A stretch of DNA of 40,395 bases from JBPYFK01 sp051984675. GTDB lineage: Bacteria; Actinomycetota; Actinomycetes; Mycobacteriales; Pseudonocardiaceae. The position numbers and the translations under genes are program-made. The notes beneath the pieces were generated by a model that saw nothing but the letters and a program-made list of their open reading frames with translations, did no database searches and was not told the origin of the DNA. The number at the start of each line of letters is the position of its first letter. Positions within the stretch are counted from its first letter, which is position 1. Positions 1 to 7,634 of this stretch are shown here, one piece after another. Location of the stretch: assembly GCA_051984675.1 (NCBI GenBank), contig JBPYFK010000019.1:1-40395 (forward strand), read 5' to 3'.

Positions 1-457
1 GGCCGCAGGGCCTCGTTGTTCAGCGGCGAAGCAGTGTCCGATATGCACAACCAGCGATCACCTGCCCCGATGGCCTTCCCCTGATAGGGGGCACGGTCTA
101 TCGGCTGTTTGGGCACATCCGGCATCATCACTTGTCGAGGGGCGCAGGTCAGCACAGGGCGAGTGACGACGATCTGCGCCCGGCGCGGCCCCGCCCTTGT
201 ACCCCTCGTAAGGGCGGGGCCGCAGCACATCCGCGTGATTCACTCGATAGAAGTGTCGCCTGACCAGGCGACGAGCGGTTGGTGCGCTTCGCTGAATGGT
301 CAAGGACACCGATCCGGGTAGGCGACGACACACGGCCGAAACCGCTGTCCGACGCGGGCTGCTGGGTGGCGATCGGGTCGGCGCGACTCAGACGGAGATC
401 AACAACGTAACCGGATCTCCGACATGGACTACCGTCCCACTCACGCGTAACGCCCGA
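1..457. other. Intergenic stretch, no convincing gene
   Basis: No frame here has a recognisable product. A leftward frame and several short ones are open, but they look like GC-rich chance frames. The one clear structure is the hairpin at 185-223. An ATG at 296 opens the same frame as the lipoprotein gene that I start at 458. The 54 codons between have weaker third-position GC than the body of the gene and show no family resemblance, so I treat them as untranslated. Confidence 0.5.
185..223. repeat. 14-bp perfect inverted repeat (hairpin)
   Basis: Bases 185-198 (GCGGCCCCGCCCTT) pair perfectly with 210-223 around an 11-nt loop. No T-tract follows on either strand. It could be a factor-independent terminator of the actinobacterial type without a U tail, or a protein-binding palindrome. 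The gene it would terminate is not visible in the window. Confidence 0.6.
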
Positions 458-1009
458 ATGCTTGCCACCATCCCCGCGTTGGCCGCCATGCTCAGCGGCT
501 GCGCAACACACGAACACTTCCAATCCAGCGCTACGCAAGGGCATCTGCTGCAGGTGCACGGCCCGGGCCACGTGACCTACGGCCTGGCCCGGCGCCCGGG
601 GAACTGCCATGTAGGTGGCCAACTCCCGAATGGCACATGCACGCCTGGCGCGATCGACCCTGCCGTGACCCAGGCCAACCTGCGGGAGACCATCTGCAAG
701 CCCGGCTACACCAAGACCGTCCGACCACCGGTCAACCAGACCAACGCCGCCAAGCGCGGGCAGTACCAGGCATATGACATCCCACAAGGAGCGGATAGCG
801 AGCTGGACCACCTCGTCCCACAGGAATTAGGCGCGGCCAACGACATCGCGAACCTGTGGCCGGAAGTCGGACCACAACCGAACCCGAAAGACACCGTCGA
901 ACGAGACCTGAACAAAGCCGTGTGCAGCGGGAAAGTCCAACTCACCGACGCACAACAGGCCATCGCCGACGACTGGCAAAACGCGGAGAAACGCCTCGGC
1001 GTCGGCTGA
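458..1009 (+). CDS. Predicted lipoprotein with HNH-like nuclease motif
   Basis: This 183-aa product begins with a short hydrophobic segment ending in a lipobox-like LSGC, so it is probably a lipoprotein or secreted protein. The centre carries a pattern known from actinobacterial exported HNH-like proteins (a DPAVTQANLRETIC segment followed by GYTKTVRPP). Near the C-terminus is ELDHLVPQELGAANDIANLW, the DH...N..NLWPE signature of that HNH subgroup; D and H of DHLVP are the likely metal/catalytic residues. The start is uncertain. ATG 458 places the signal at the N-terminus but leaves no basic n-region, and an in-frame ATG at 296 would add 54 residues before the signal. It lies just outside the tRNA-Ala scar, on the chromosomal side. 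Nuclease activity is inferred from the motif only. Confidence 0.7.
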   Translation: MLATIPALAAMLSGCATHEHFQSSATQGHLLQVHGPGHVTYGLARRPGNCHVGGQLPNGTCTPGAIDPAVTQANLRETICKPGYTKTVRPPVNQTNAAKRGQYQAYDIPQGADSELDHLVPQELGAANDIANLWPEVGPQPNPKDTVERDLNKAVCSGKVQLTDAQQAIADDWQNAEKRLGVG

Positions 1010-1181
1010 TCGGGACGTCACGAACTCCCCTGTTCTGATCGGTTCCTGGCAGGATTGCTAACAGCGCCCGCGCTGGGTTGCCGGCCTGTGACGGCAAGTC
1101 AAGCGACGGTGTCGCTGGGCTGTTTGTGCCCGTTGGCGCATGTGCCAACGGTGCGGCGCGGGTGTTTCCTAACACAGGTCA

Positions 1182-1197
1182 GGTTGTAATAACAACC
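1182..1197. terminator. Small hairpin beyond the tRNA-Ala fragment
   Basis: GGTTGT (1182-1187) and ACAACC (1192-1197) form a 6-bp stem with a 4-nt loop, three bases downstream of the CCA end of the reverse-strand tRNA-Ala fragment. The position suits a tRNA terminator kept from the original chromosomal locus. The stem is short, so this is tentative. Confidence 0.35.
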
Positions 1198-1200
1198 CGA

Positions 1201-1244
1201 TGGTGAAGCTGAGGGGATTCGAACCCCTGACCCCTTGACTGCCA
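1201..1244 (-). other. 3' half of tRNA-Ala(GGC): attachment-site scar
   Basis: Read on the reverse strand this is tRNA sequence from the base before the anticodon (GGC) to CCA: half an anticodon stem (TCAAG), a variable loop GGGTC, a T arm AGGGG-TTCGAAT-CCCCT, acceptor strand CAGCTTC, discriminator A and CCA. U70 of the alanine G3:U70 pair is present. No 5' half exists to the right, where the sequence becomes the 3' end of a regulator gene. A displaced 3' tRNA half is what a tRNA-targeting integrase leaves at the far end of its element. The geometry (chromosome left, element right) fits an element extending to the right. Confidence 0.75.
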
Positions 1245-1251
1245 TCAGAGC

Positions 1252-2394
1252 TCACAGCGCGCTGTAGGCAGCTTGGATCCGTCGCTGTTGTCGTACGGAT
1301 CCGATGATCGACGCTAGTTGTGCTGCTCGGATGATGTGCTGATCAACTGCATCTCGCTCCCCGCGCACGGCGTACGCTCTTGCTAGATCGACGCACAGAC
1401 CCGTTTCGGCACGGGTGAAGGTCGGATCAAGCTCGTCAAGTGCCTGGGTCAGAACTTTGACGGCATCTGGAGCGGCGAATCGGCTGAGGGCATGACCGCG
1501 CCAACGAGCAAGATGTACCGAGTCGAGAATGACATAAGGGCCGTCAGGGTCGATCGCCTCCCGCGGGAGCAACGCGGCGGCCGCGTCGAATGCTCGTAGG
1601 CTTTCGTCCTGCTGGCTATTAGCAGCGAGAGCTTCACCGTGCGCGGCGGCCAGCCAGGAGCGCAACAGTGGTGAGCATTTTCGACCTACCTTCTGCCTGG
1701 TCGTGCCGAGCAGTTCGACGGCGGCATTGGTTTCACCTACTTCGAGCAGGACGAATGCCTGTTCAGCCGTGGTATGCGCCTCGAACGGTGTCATGCCCGA
1801 CTCCAGCGCGGCCGTCTTGGCAGCCTCGTAGTACTGCCAGGAATCGGTGACTCTGCCCAGATCGAGCGCTTGCCAGCCGGCAAGCGTATGCAGCTCTGAA
1901 AGCAGCGCCGCGAGGGGTCCACGCATTTCAGAAGACAAGCTATGCGTCAGGATTCGGCTTACTTGACTCGCCTTGGCACGGACTTCGTCGTGCGCGACGA
2001 CAGCGCCTAGTTGCCTGTCGAGACGGCGGATATGCGTCAACTGCCCACGTAGCAGGTCAAGCACAGCGCCGTCAATCCGGGTGGAGGCATGGAGCATCTG
2101 ACGAAGCTCGGCCGCCGACTCGTCTGCCGGCTCAAGTCCCGATGACGCAGCGAGTAGTTCGTTAATGCTCACGTCGAAAATGCGCTCCAGCAGACGCGCG
2201 GTCGTAGTTCGGACCGGCCCGAGTGGTTGCCCCTTCGGGCCACGGCCGGACACGAGCCGTTGGAGATGTCGCACGCCGAGCGTTCCTGGCTCGTTGTGTT
2301 CGCGAGCGAACCTCTCCGCGTACTCGGCGAACTCTTCGAGGGTCTGCCGCCGCTCCCAGATCTTCTGCTCAAGCACTGTGCGAAAGCGCCGCAC
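1252..2394 (-). CDS. XRE-type regulator with TPR-like C-terminal region
   Basis: This 380-aa protein starts with GTG 2394, preceded by a GGGGAG ribosome site. The N-terminal 80 residues are a helix-turn-helix domain of the actinobacterial kind (RHLQRLVSGR, then ARLLERIFDVSINELL). The remaining 300 residues are helical repeats with TLAGWQALD, HTTAEQAFVL and LLRSWLAAAHGEALAA, as in TPR sensor regions. The C-terminal region is clearly homologous to the 8196-9329 product. It is divergent from the small gene pair at 2647-3212 and ends eight bases from the tRNA-Ala scar. A role as element regulator or peptide/quorum-type sensor is inferred. The ligand is unknown. Confidence 0.85.
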   Translation of the reverse strand: MRRFRTVLEQKIWERRQTLEEFAEYAERFAREHNEPGTLGVRHLQRLVSGRGPKGQPLGPVRTTTARLLERIFDVSINELLAASSGLEPADESAAELRQMLHASTRIDGAVLDLLRGQLTHIRRLDRQLGAVVAHDEVRAKASQVSRILTHSLSSEMRGPLAALLSELHTLAGWQALDLGRVTDSWQYYEAAKTAALESGMTPFEAHTTAEQAFVLLEVGETNAAVELLGTTRQKVGRKCSPLLRSWLAAAHGEALAANSQQDESLRAFDAAAALLPREAIDPDGPYVILDSVHLARWRGHALSRFAAPDAVKVLTQALDELDPTFTRAETGLCVDLARAYAVRGERDAVDQHIIRAAQLASIIGSVRQQRRIQAAYSAL

Positions 2395-2527
2395 TGTTTC
2401 TCCCCGTCCCGACTGATGTATTGCTCATGTCGTCGACATGTCGTGCCTGAGTCGTTCCGCTGATATCGCGCATCCGGCACGCTGATTTCAGTCTGACATG
2501 GGTCGACTAGAGGCGGCCACCCGAGTC

Positions 2528-2626
2528 GTCCGGCGGCGTCGACTCCGCCTCCTTCCTGCGACGTCGCCGGACACCCGACCACGGCCAGGGCCGATGGGCT
2601 CCCCGACCTCGGTCCTGGCCGTGGTC
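2528..2626. promoter_or_regulatory. Two consecutive stem-loops in the 2647 leader
   Basis: The first stem pairs 2528-2541 with 2559-2572 (13 of 14, plus one G.T). The second pairs 2577-2589 (GACCACGGCCAGG) perfectly with 2614-2626, with a further CCGA/TCGG pairing inside its loop. They lie in the divergent region between the regulator and the small gene, ending 10 bases before the GGAGG ribosome site. They could be a structured leader, an attenuator, or DNA operators for the neighbouring regulator. Confidence 0.5.
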
Positions 2627-2646
2627 CCAACGACTGGAGGTCACCT

Positions 2647-2898
2647 ATGGATGTGTCGAAAATGCGACATCCCGCCGGTTATGGCTTGGACGACTCCGGC
2701 TACGTGGTGTCGATCGTGCGGCCGGACACGGAGATCACGTCGTACGTGAACGACCTGGAGATGATCTCGATCAGCGTTCCCGGGAGTCCCTGTGACGTCC
2801 TGCTTGCGTTCGCCCCGGCAGGGGCAGAGAAGTTCGTCCAGCACCTGAATAAGCAGCTCAGCGAATTGCAAGCGAAGCAGAGAAAGGATCGGCGCTGA
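2647..2898 (+). CDS. Small conserved-looking protein, function unknown
   Basis: An 83-aa acidic-to-basic protein with ATG start and an ideal GGAGG ribosome site six bases upstream. It has no membrane segment or signal. The middle is likely beta-rich (SGYVVSIV, MISISVPGSP, VLLAFAP), followed by a charged helix with KQ and RK residues at the end. I do not recognise the family. Its stop overlaps the next start (TGATG), so the two are translationally coupled, and it is divergent from the XRE regulator, which probably controls it. Confidence 0.65.
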   Translation: MDVSKMRHPAGYGLDDSGYVVSIVRPDTEITSYVNDLEMISISVPGSPCDVLLAFAPAGAEKFVQHLNKQLSELQAKQRKDRR

Positions 2899-3212
2899 TG
2901 GAGTGGTTCCAGTACAAGCCGGGCATCGTAGTGGATTCACTTCGGGTTGCCCACCAGGCCGCGCCAACTTCCGTAGCCGACTTGGTACAAGCGTGGTGTC
3001 GCCAAAAGTTTCACCCGGGCCAGATCGAGGAGACTAGCGCCCCAAATGAGGCGCCGGAACCCGGTAAGCCGACCCCAGGTGTTCCGTGCTTCGTGTGTTT
3101 ACTGGGGAGCACCGCCGCCGATGTTGATGGCGCGACAAGCTCATCGCTGGAGCTGTTCCAGTCTCCTTCACAGCGCCTGACGCACCACGACGCCTATGAA
3201 CGGGACCACTGA
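2898..3212 (+). CDS. Small protein coupled to the 2647 gene, function unknown
   Basis: A 104-aa frame starting at an ATG that shares one base with the upstream stop. The first 45 residues (MEWFQYKPGIVVDSLR, then SVADLVQAWC) look protein-like. After about residue 45 it becomes Pro/Ser-rich and low in pattern, with a CFVCLLG stretch, so the gene may be truncated or frameshifted. No family is recognised. The coupling to the upstream gene is the best evidence that it is translated. Confidence 0.45.
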   Translation: MEWFQYKPGIVVDSLRVAHQAAPTSVADLVQAWCRQKFHPGQIEETSAPNEAPEPGKPTPGVPCFVCLLGSTAADVDGATSSSLELFQSPSQRLTHHDAYERDH

Positions 3213-3592
3213 CACTTACGCGGCCTTCAGGTGGTCACGTAGGCCAGCCTCTGCGCGGACCGCCCCATACCAAGGTGCTTAGCGAGGGCAGCGCTGGTTG
3301 CCTCTGTGTTCCCTCCCCTATGGCCGACCGTCCGCTTAAGCGCCTGGCAACTTGCTGATGCCGGGGCAAACCGCCCACCAACAGAACGTTGAGCCCAACC
3401 ACAGCAGGACGCTGTCGGGAAGCCTGCTGAAGGCGCCACAACAGACGGGTGAGACGGGTCTCCGCAAACCTGTCCACCCGTCATCGTGGCCGTTTACGCT
3501 GGTCGATGCTGGTTCCTACCCGTCACTCGCCCCGTGACGGGGAGCCGGGTTGCCACCCACTGCGTGACGGTTCGCAACCAGGCGCGTGACGG
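3213..3592. other. Intergenic region with candidate clt transfer locus
   Basis: No gene is seen in these 380 bases. The right third holds three direct copies of CGTGACGG (3533, 3563, 3585) and a 7/8 inverted copy at 3520. It abuts the 3' end of the TraB-type gene, where clt sites are found in related plasmids. Confidence 0.55.
3520..3592. repeat. Clustered CGTGACGG octamers, candidate TraB recognition sites
   Basis: Exact octamers lie at 3533-3540, 3563-3570 and 3585-3592, with a near copy in inverse orientation at 3520-3527 (CCGTCACT). One further exact inverse copy is inside the translocase gene at 4066-4073. TraB proteins of Streptomyces plasmids bind repeated 8-bp TRS motifs in clt through a C-terminal winged helix, and clt often lies at the traB 3' end. 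Position and octamer size match; binding is inferred. Confidence 0.5.
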
Positions 3593-5746
3593 CTACTGAT
3601 CGTCAGTATCCGACGGTCCATCCGACGTGCGATTGCGGCATTTCTCGATCGCTGCGCGGAGGTCAGCGCTGTAGTAGCCGCGTGCCTGTCGGACGCTCCC
3701 GTCCTCCACCGTCGTGCGGCCTCGTCGTGGCTGGCATCCCAGCTCGCCCATCTGCCGGCCGAACAGCGTCGGCTCGACCTCCAAGGCGTTGACCAGCTCG
3801 GCTGTCGGCACGAAGTCGCGCTGGTCGATGTCGTCGCCAAGGTAGTCGACGACCGAAGCGAGCGGTTCCGGTAGCTCGGCAGGTACGCCGTCTTCGGCGA
3901 CGGCCGTGCCGCTGCCCAGCGCGTTCACTACAGCAGTCTGGTCGACCGTTCGGCGGCTGTCATCGCCGGCAGCATGGCCGCTCAAGGTTCCAGCTTCCTC
4001 CCGCAAGCTCCTTCCACGGGCGCAGATAGTCCTCCATTCGGCGTTCGTCATGTAGTAGGTCCGAACCGTCACGGCGAGCGTGTCGCTCCCAGCTTCAGTC
4101 TCTCCGTCAGGGCGCAGGATTCCGACGCCCTTGTGGCTGGGCAGCAACGTGGAAGCATCGAAGCCGCGTGTGTTCATCTGCTCGCCAAGCACGATATTGG
4201 AATCTCGCCAGTCCATGACTCGTAACGCGAAGCGCGACCCGAGGACCGCCCGAAGCCGCGAGGGGATCGTGTTCGAGTCCGGACGCTGAGTGGCGAGGAT
4301 GATCACGATGCCCACCGCTGGTCCCTTGCGGGCGAGGTAGGTCAGCAGGTCGGCAATGTAGGCGCCAAGCGTGGTCTTCTTGCCCCCAACCTCCTCGCGT
4401 GTCGAGTTCTCCAGATAGACCTGCACCTCATCCAGGATCACGGCCGTGATCGGCATCCCTAGCTCAGGATCGCGGGAGATTGCCGGAGTGATCTTCGACT
4501 CTGGACAGATCTCGTCATCCAAAGTGGACATCCTGGCGAATCGCGACTGGACCTCGACAGCCAACTCAACCAGAAAATCCCTGACCGCTTCGGCGTGCTC
4601 GATCTCGTCGCCACACACGAATCGGTGGGCGACGGCCTCCGCGGCCTGCCAGTCCTTTCCTCCCTTCCCGTCGAAGATGTAGAGCTGTGTGTGCGGATCG
4701 AGGATCAAACCGGCTGCTGGTAGACGAGTAGCGCACGTCTTGCCCTGACGTGGGATCGCACCGACTACAAGCGACGTCCACACCACTTGAAGATCGATCT
4801 TGCGATTGCGTGCGTCACGACCGAACGGGATCGACCGCCAGGAGTCCCACTCGTCCACGTCGACCAGCGGAAACCGCAGCGGCGGGCCGCCGTACGGGTC
4901 CTCATCGGCAACCCAGAGGAAGACTCGCCCGGCGTGCCCCCGCTTGCCTCGCACCCGCTCAACAATGAGCTGCATTTCGTCCACTGCCAGCGCCGACGCA
5001 AGCGCTTCGCGATGTTTGATCACGTCGACCGCCTTGCGTGTGGCGGGCAGGTCGACAGTGACTGCCCATCCCGAGCCGTCGTGCGCAGCACGCTCGACCA
5101 GCCGCAACGACTCGTCTTTGCCAATCAGCTTGGCGTCACGGAAGGAATCGACAAGGACCTGTGGGTCCATGGTCCAGGTAAGGGTCCTGGGACCAGCGAG
5201 AACGGGCTTGCGCCCCGGTGCGCCCTCCCTACGGCGGCCCACAACAGCCAGCGCTACAGAGCTGAGTCCTGCCGTGATCCACAGTGCAGGCGAGCCGTAG
5301 ACCAGATCGCCTACCGCGATTATTACCGCGCTTGACACACTCATCGCGCCGGTGACCTTCCACCGGAACAGCGTCAGCTCGCGGATCTCGGTGAACTTGT
5401 CGGCGAGCTTTTCGGACTGCTCGGCTGCCTCGCGGTAGTCGTGCACGCGGACCCAACGGCGCCAGGCACGCACGGACGCCACGGTTCCCCGAACGACCGC
5501 GCTCACAAAGCGCCACGGAGACCGCGCCATGAACGCCATGGCGTCCATGAGGGCGTGTTTGACGCCCTGCCATGACTTCAACCCGTTGGGGACGCGCGGT
5601 GAACGCTGCCACCAGTCCATGAACCGCTGCCATCGCGTTCGCCTCGAAGCGGGCGGATCGTCGTCAACCAGCTCGGCATCGAATACAGCCGACTCCAGCT
5701 CGCGCGAGTCAGCAGGGGCCGGAAGCGTCTCGTCCTGCGTGTTCAT
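3593..5746 (-). CDS. traB: FtsK/SpoIIIE-type DNA translocase, TraB-like
   Basis: A 717-aa motor protein. A basic N-terminus is followed by hydrophobic segments around residues 133-170 that should anchor it in the membrane. The ATPase core has a Walker A GAIPRQGKT near 329-337, Walker B ITAVILDE near 433-440 and an ATQRPDSNTIPSRLRA motif typical of FtsK-like translocases. The C-terminal 100 residues (RDFVPTAELVNAL and onward) resemble a winged helix for site recognition. In AICEs such proteins form a hexameric pore that moves double-stranded DNA between mycelia. The ATG overlaps the upstream stop by four bases. It is the last gene of a five-gene coupled operon and its 3' end abuts the CGTGACGG cluster. 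Confidence 0.9.
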   Translation of the reverse strand: MNTQDETLPAPADSRELESAVFDAELVDDDPPASRRTRWQRFMDWWQRSPRVPNGLKSWQGVKHALMDAMAFMARSPWRFVSAVVRGTVASVRAWRRWVRVHDYREAAEQSEKLADKFTEIRELTLFRWKVTGAMSVSSAVIIAVGDLVYGSPALWITAGLSSVALAVVGRRREGAPGRKPVLAGPRTLTWTMDPQVLVDSFRDAKLIGKDESLRLVERAAHDGSGWAVTVDLPATRKAVDVIKHREALASALAVDEMQLIVERVRGKRGHAGRVFLWVADEDPYGGPPLRFPLVDVDEWDSWRSIPFGRDARNRKIDLQVVWTSLVVGAIPRQGKTCATRLPAAGLILDPHTQLYIFDGKGGKDWQAAEAVAHRFVCGDEIEHAEAVRDFLVELAVEVQSRFARMSTLDDEICPESKITPAISRDPELGMPITAVILDEVQVYLENSTREEVGGKKTTLGAYIADLLTYLARKGPAVGIVIILATQRPDSNTIPSRLRAVLGSRFALRVMDWRDSNIVLGEQMNTRGFDASTLLPSHKGVGILRPDGETEAGSDTLAVTVRTYYMTNAEWRTICARGRSLREEAGTLSGHAAGDDSRRTVDQTAVVNALGSGTAVAEDGVPAELPEPLASVVDYLGDDIDQRDFVPTAELVNALEVEPTLFGRQMGELGCQPRRGRTTVEDGSVRQARGYYSADLRAAIEKCRNRTSDGPSDTDDQ

Positions 5747-6492
5747 GACCCCTCCCCCTCGCTCTTGTCCAATTCGGCGGCAAGGGCGGCTGCCAGACGC
5801 GAAGAAAGACCGCGCGAGCAGCCAGTGACCTCCCGAATCCAGGCAGGGGTGACAGTCACGTCTGGCCGCCAGGCCTCCCGCGCTCTGGCCAGGTACTCAT
5901 CGAATGTGGTCCGCCGCTTGGTAGCCGGCGGCTGATGCGGAACTGCCTTGCGCACTGCCTCAGGCGTCGGTGCTGGTCCGGGCTCTTCCGAGTCATCCAT
6001 GGGGTTCGTGAACGCCGCCCGGACAGTTTCGCTGAGCTTGTCCCGCAGATCGGTCACGGCTTCGGCCGCCACGAAGACGACCAGCGGCGGCACGGAATGT
6101 AGGACAACCATGTCGGCTGATCTGGCCGCGTACGCGGCCCAGGTGTTCATGACGTACGTAGCGGCAAGCGTGAACCACTTCGCGCCACGCACCCAGCCAC
6201 CCGTCCGCACGCCGTAGCGCGCTGTGACCTGTTCTGCTCGCAGGATCGCTAGCAAGACCAGCGACACCATCGGGTCGAGAAGCCATGCGGCTAGCCACGG
6301 CAGCGACCAGCGTGGTGCTCCGGCGGCGGCGAATCCCTGGACGTTGGTCATGGTGAATGCCAAGCCGAGAAAAATCCCTGTCCAGCACAAACGATCCACT
6401 TGTTTGCGGACGTGCTCGACAGACTCGGCCTCGACCCGGGTGGGCGGCAGACGCCGCCCACCTTTCACCGGCTGGGATGCGTGCTCGGTCAT
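5743..6492 (-). CDS. Membrane protein of transfer operon, DUF2637/Spd-like
   Basis: A 249-aa protein with four likely membrane helices (GIFLGLAFTMTNVQGFAA, then WLLDPMVSLVLLAIL, a third near WFTLAATYVMNTWAAY and a fourth near VPPLVVFVAAEAV), then a cytoplasmic tail of about 110 residues rich in Pro and Arg that ends in a possible HTH-like segment (TPAWIREVTGCSRGLSSRL). This layout fits the DUF2637 or spread-type membrane proteins that accompany TraB in actinomycete plasmids. Start and stop both overlap neighbours by four bases. A role in inter-compartment spread is inferred from context. Confidence 0.75.
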   Translation of the reverse strand: MTEHASQPVKGGRRLPPTRVEAESVEHVRKQVDRLCWTGIFLGLAFTMTNVQGFAAAGAPRWSLPWLAAWLLDPMVSLVLLAILRAEQVTARYGVRTGGWVRGAKWFTLAATYVMNTWAAYAARSADMVVLHSVPPLVVFVAAEAVTDLRDKLSETVRAAFTNPMDDSEEPGPAPTPEAVRKAVPHQPPATKRRTTFDEYLARAREAWRPDVTVTPAWIREVTGCSRGLSSRLAAALAAELDKSEGEGS

Positions 6493-6818
6493 CGCCGGTC
6501 ACTCCTGCGCCGTGGAGCGTCCATAGTGGTCACTGTCAACGCTCGGGTGAGCGTGTACGAGGCCAGCAGCGCCGGTAGTCCAAGCACGACCCACAACAGC
6601 GTTGTATTGCCTGGATGGGTAATCACGATCCACTGGACAATCACGATCGCCGCCGCAGTGAGGACCACCCGACCGCTCAGCGACATCAGCCGCGCACTGG
6701 CCCGTGCCGTCTCGGCCGCACGCCGAGCGGCACGGGTGCTGACACGCCACACCATGACCAAGGCGAGTAATGCACCAAAGCCAGCCAACAGCTCAACCGG
6801 AGTCAGTGGCAGCGTCAT
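6489..6818 (-). CDS. Small membrane protein of the transfer operon
   Basis: A 109-aa protein with one helix at the N-terminus (LLAGFGALLALVMVW), an Arg/Ala-rich amphipathic stretch, and two further helices (GRVVLTAAAIVIVQWIVI and TTLLWVVLGLPALLASYTL). Termini are basic, ending in RRRSDRR. It has ATGA overlaps on both sides and a GAGGAGG site inside the end of the WhiB gene. Size and place match SpdA/SpdB-type spread proteins, but there is no diagnostic motif. Confidence 0.7.
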   Translation of the reverse strand: MTLPLTPVELLAGFGALLALVMVWRVSTRAARRAAETARASARLMSLSGRVVLTAAAIVIVQWIVITHPGNTTLLWVVLGLPALLASYTLTRALTVTTMDAPRRRSDRR

Positions 6819-7195
6819 CGTGCATCACCTCCTCGCTCGGTCTCGCTACTGTCGCTTGATTCGCTCTCTTGCCTGTGCGCCAACCAGATCTGGTAAAGAG
6901 CACGACGATCCGCTTCGGACAGACCGCCCCAAACTCCGAACGTTTCGGGACCGAAGAGCCGAAGTTCCAACTCCAGGCACTCGTCATGCACCGGGCATCC
7001 CGCGCACAACTTCTCGGCCAGTTCACGGTCCGGGTTGTCGGTGCCGGTCACTTCGGGTGGGTCGCCTTCAGTGATAAACCACAAGCACTGACCGTTCCGC
7101 ATCACGATGTCCGCGAGCACGGCCGTCGGAACCGACCGGAGTCGGTCCAGGCGCACGACGATCTCGGTAAGGCGCTGGTCCTGGTCGTGATTCAT
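6815..7195 (-). CDS. WhiB-family iron-sulfur regulator
   Basis: A 126-aa protein with the four-cysteine WhiB signature: a cysteine in NGQCLW, then CAGCPVHDEC, followed by the GVWGG turn (FGVWGGLSEADRRALY). These proteins bind a [4Fe-4S] cluster and act with the principal sigma factor as redox- or NO-sensitive transcription regulators. The start ATG at 7195 overlaps the excisionase stop; a longer open frame upstream is an artefact. The tail is short and acidic (SESSDSSE), lacking a long basic DNA-binding region. It sits inside the conjugation operon, which suggests element-encoded redox control of transfer. Confidence 0.9.
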   Translation of the reverse strand: MNHDQDQRLTEIVVRLDRLRSVPTAVLADIVMRNGQCLWFITEGDPPEVTGTDNPDRELAEKLCAGCPVHDECLELELRLFGPETFGVWGGLSEADRRALYQIWLAHRQESESSDSSETERGGDAR

Positions 7196-7473
7196 CGCGC
7201 CGCACCCCCGTTCAGCCGAGCCACCTCGCGGGCTGTACGGCGTTCGGTGGCCATCCGCGCGACGTCCACGCATCCGCCCGACTCGCTCGCCTCGGCGGCA
7301 AGCTTGTCGACTGCGGCAGCCGGAACGACGTAGCGCGCACGGACACGCACGGCCGGAAAGGCGTCCTCCCGGATAGCCCGGTACAGAGTCGAGGGGTTGC
7401 ACCGCATGATGCGGGCGGCTTCGCGAACTGTGTAGAACGTTGGCCGCCCAGCGCTCTCCGTCTTGCTATTCAT
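7192..7473 (-). CDS. xis: Excisionase-type MerR-like HTH protein
   Basis: A 93-aa protein with the excisionase/MerR winged-helix signature: YTVREAARIMRCNPSTLYRA, then IREDAFPAVRVRARYVVPA, ending in a charged helical tail. Such proteins bend att DNA and direct the integrase towards excision. It is first in the leftward coupled operon, with an AGGAG site upstream of ATG 7473, so excision and transfer would be expressed together. The integrase lies 3 kb away in a separate unit. Confidence 0.85.
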   Translation of the reverse strand: MNSKTESAGRPTFYTVREAARIMRCNPSTLYRAIREDAFPAVRVRARYVVPAAAVDKLAAEASESGGCVDVARMATERRTAREVARLNGGAAR

Positions 7474-7506
7474 GGCAGTCGTCTCCTAATTCAAAGGATG
7501 AGAAAT

Positions 7507-7538
7507 GATTTCGGCTTGCTAAAGCGCTGATTTCAGCT
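7507..7538. promoter_or_regulatory. Direct repeat between xis operon and HTH gene
   Basis: GATTTCGGCT (7507-7516) and GATTTCAGCT (7529-7538) match 9 of 10 and are 22 bp apart, two helical turns, in the 161-bp divergent region. This is a plausible operator for the HTH protein encoded at 7635, similar in position to KorSA-type control of AICE transfer genes. Confidence 0.4.
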
Positions 7539-7634
7539 CTAGTAGACACGCAAAGGCCACATACGGCACCGGGTTGGCCCCGGAATTGCGTTTACGCGCT
7601 AATCTCGGCGCTGAGGCGGAGCACGGAGGAATAC

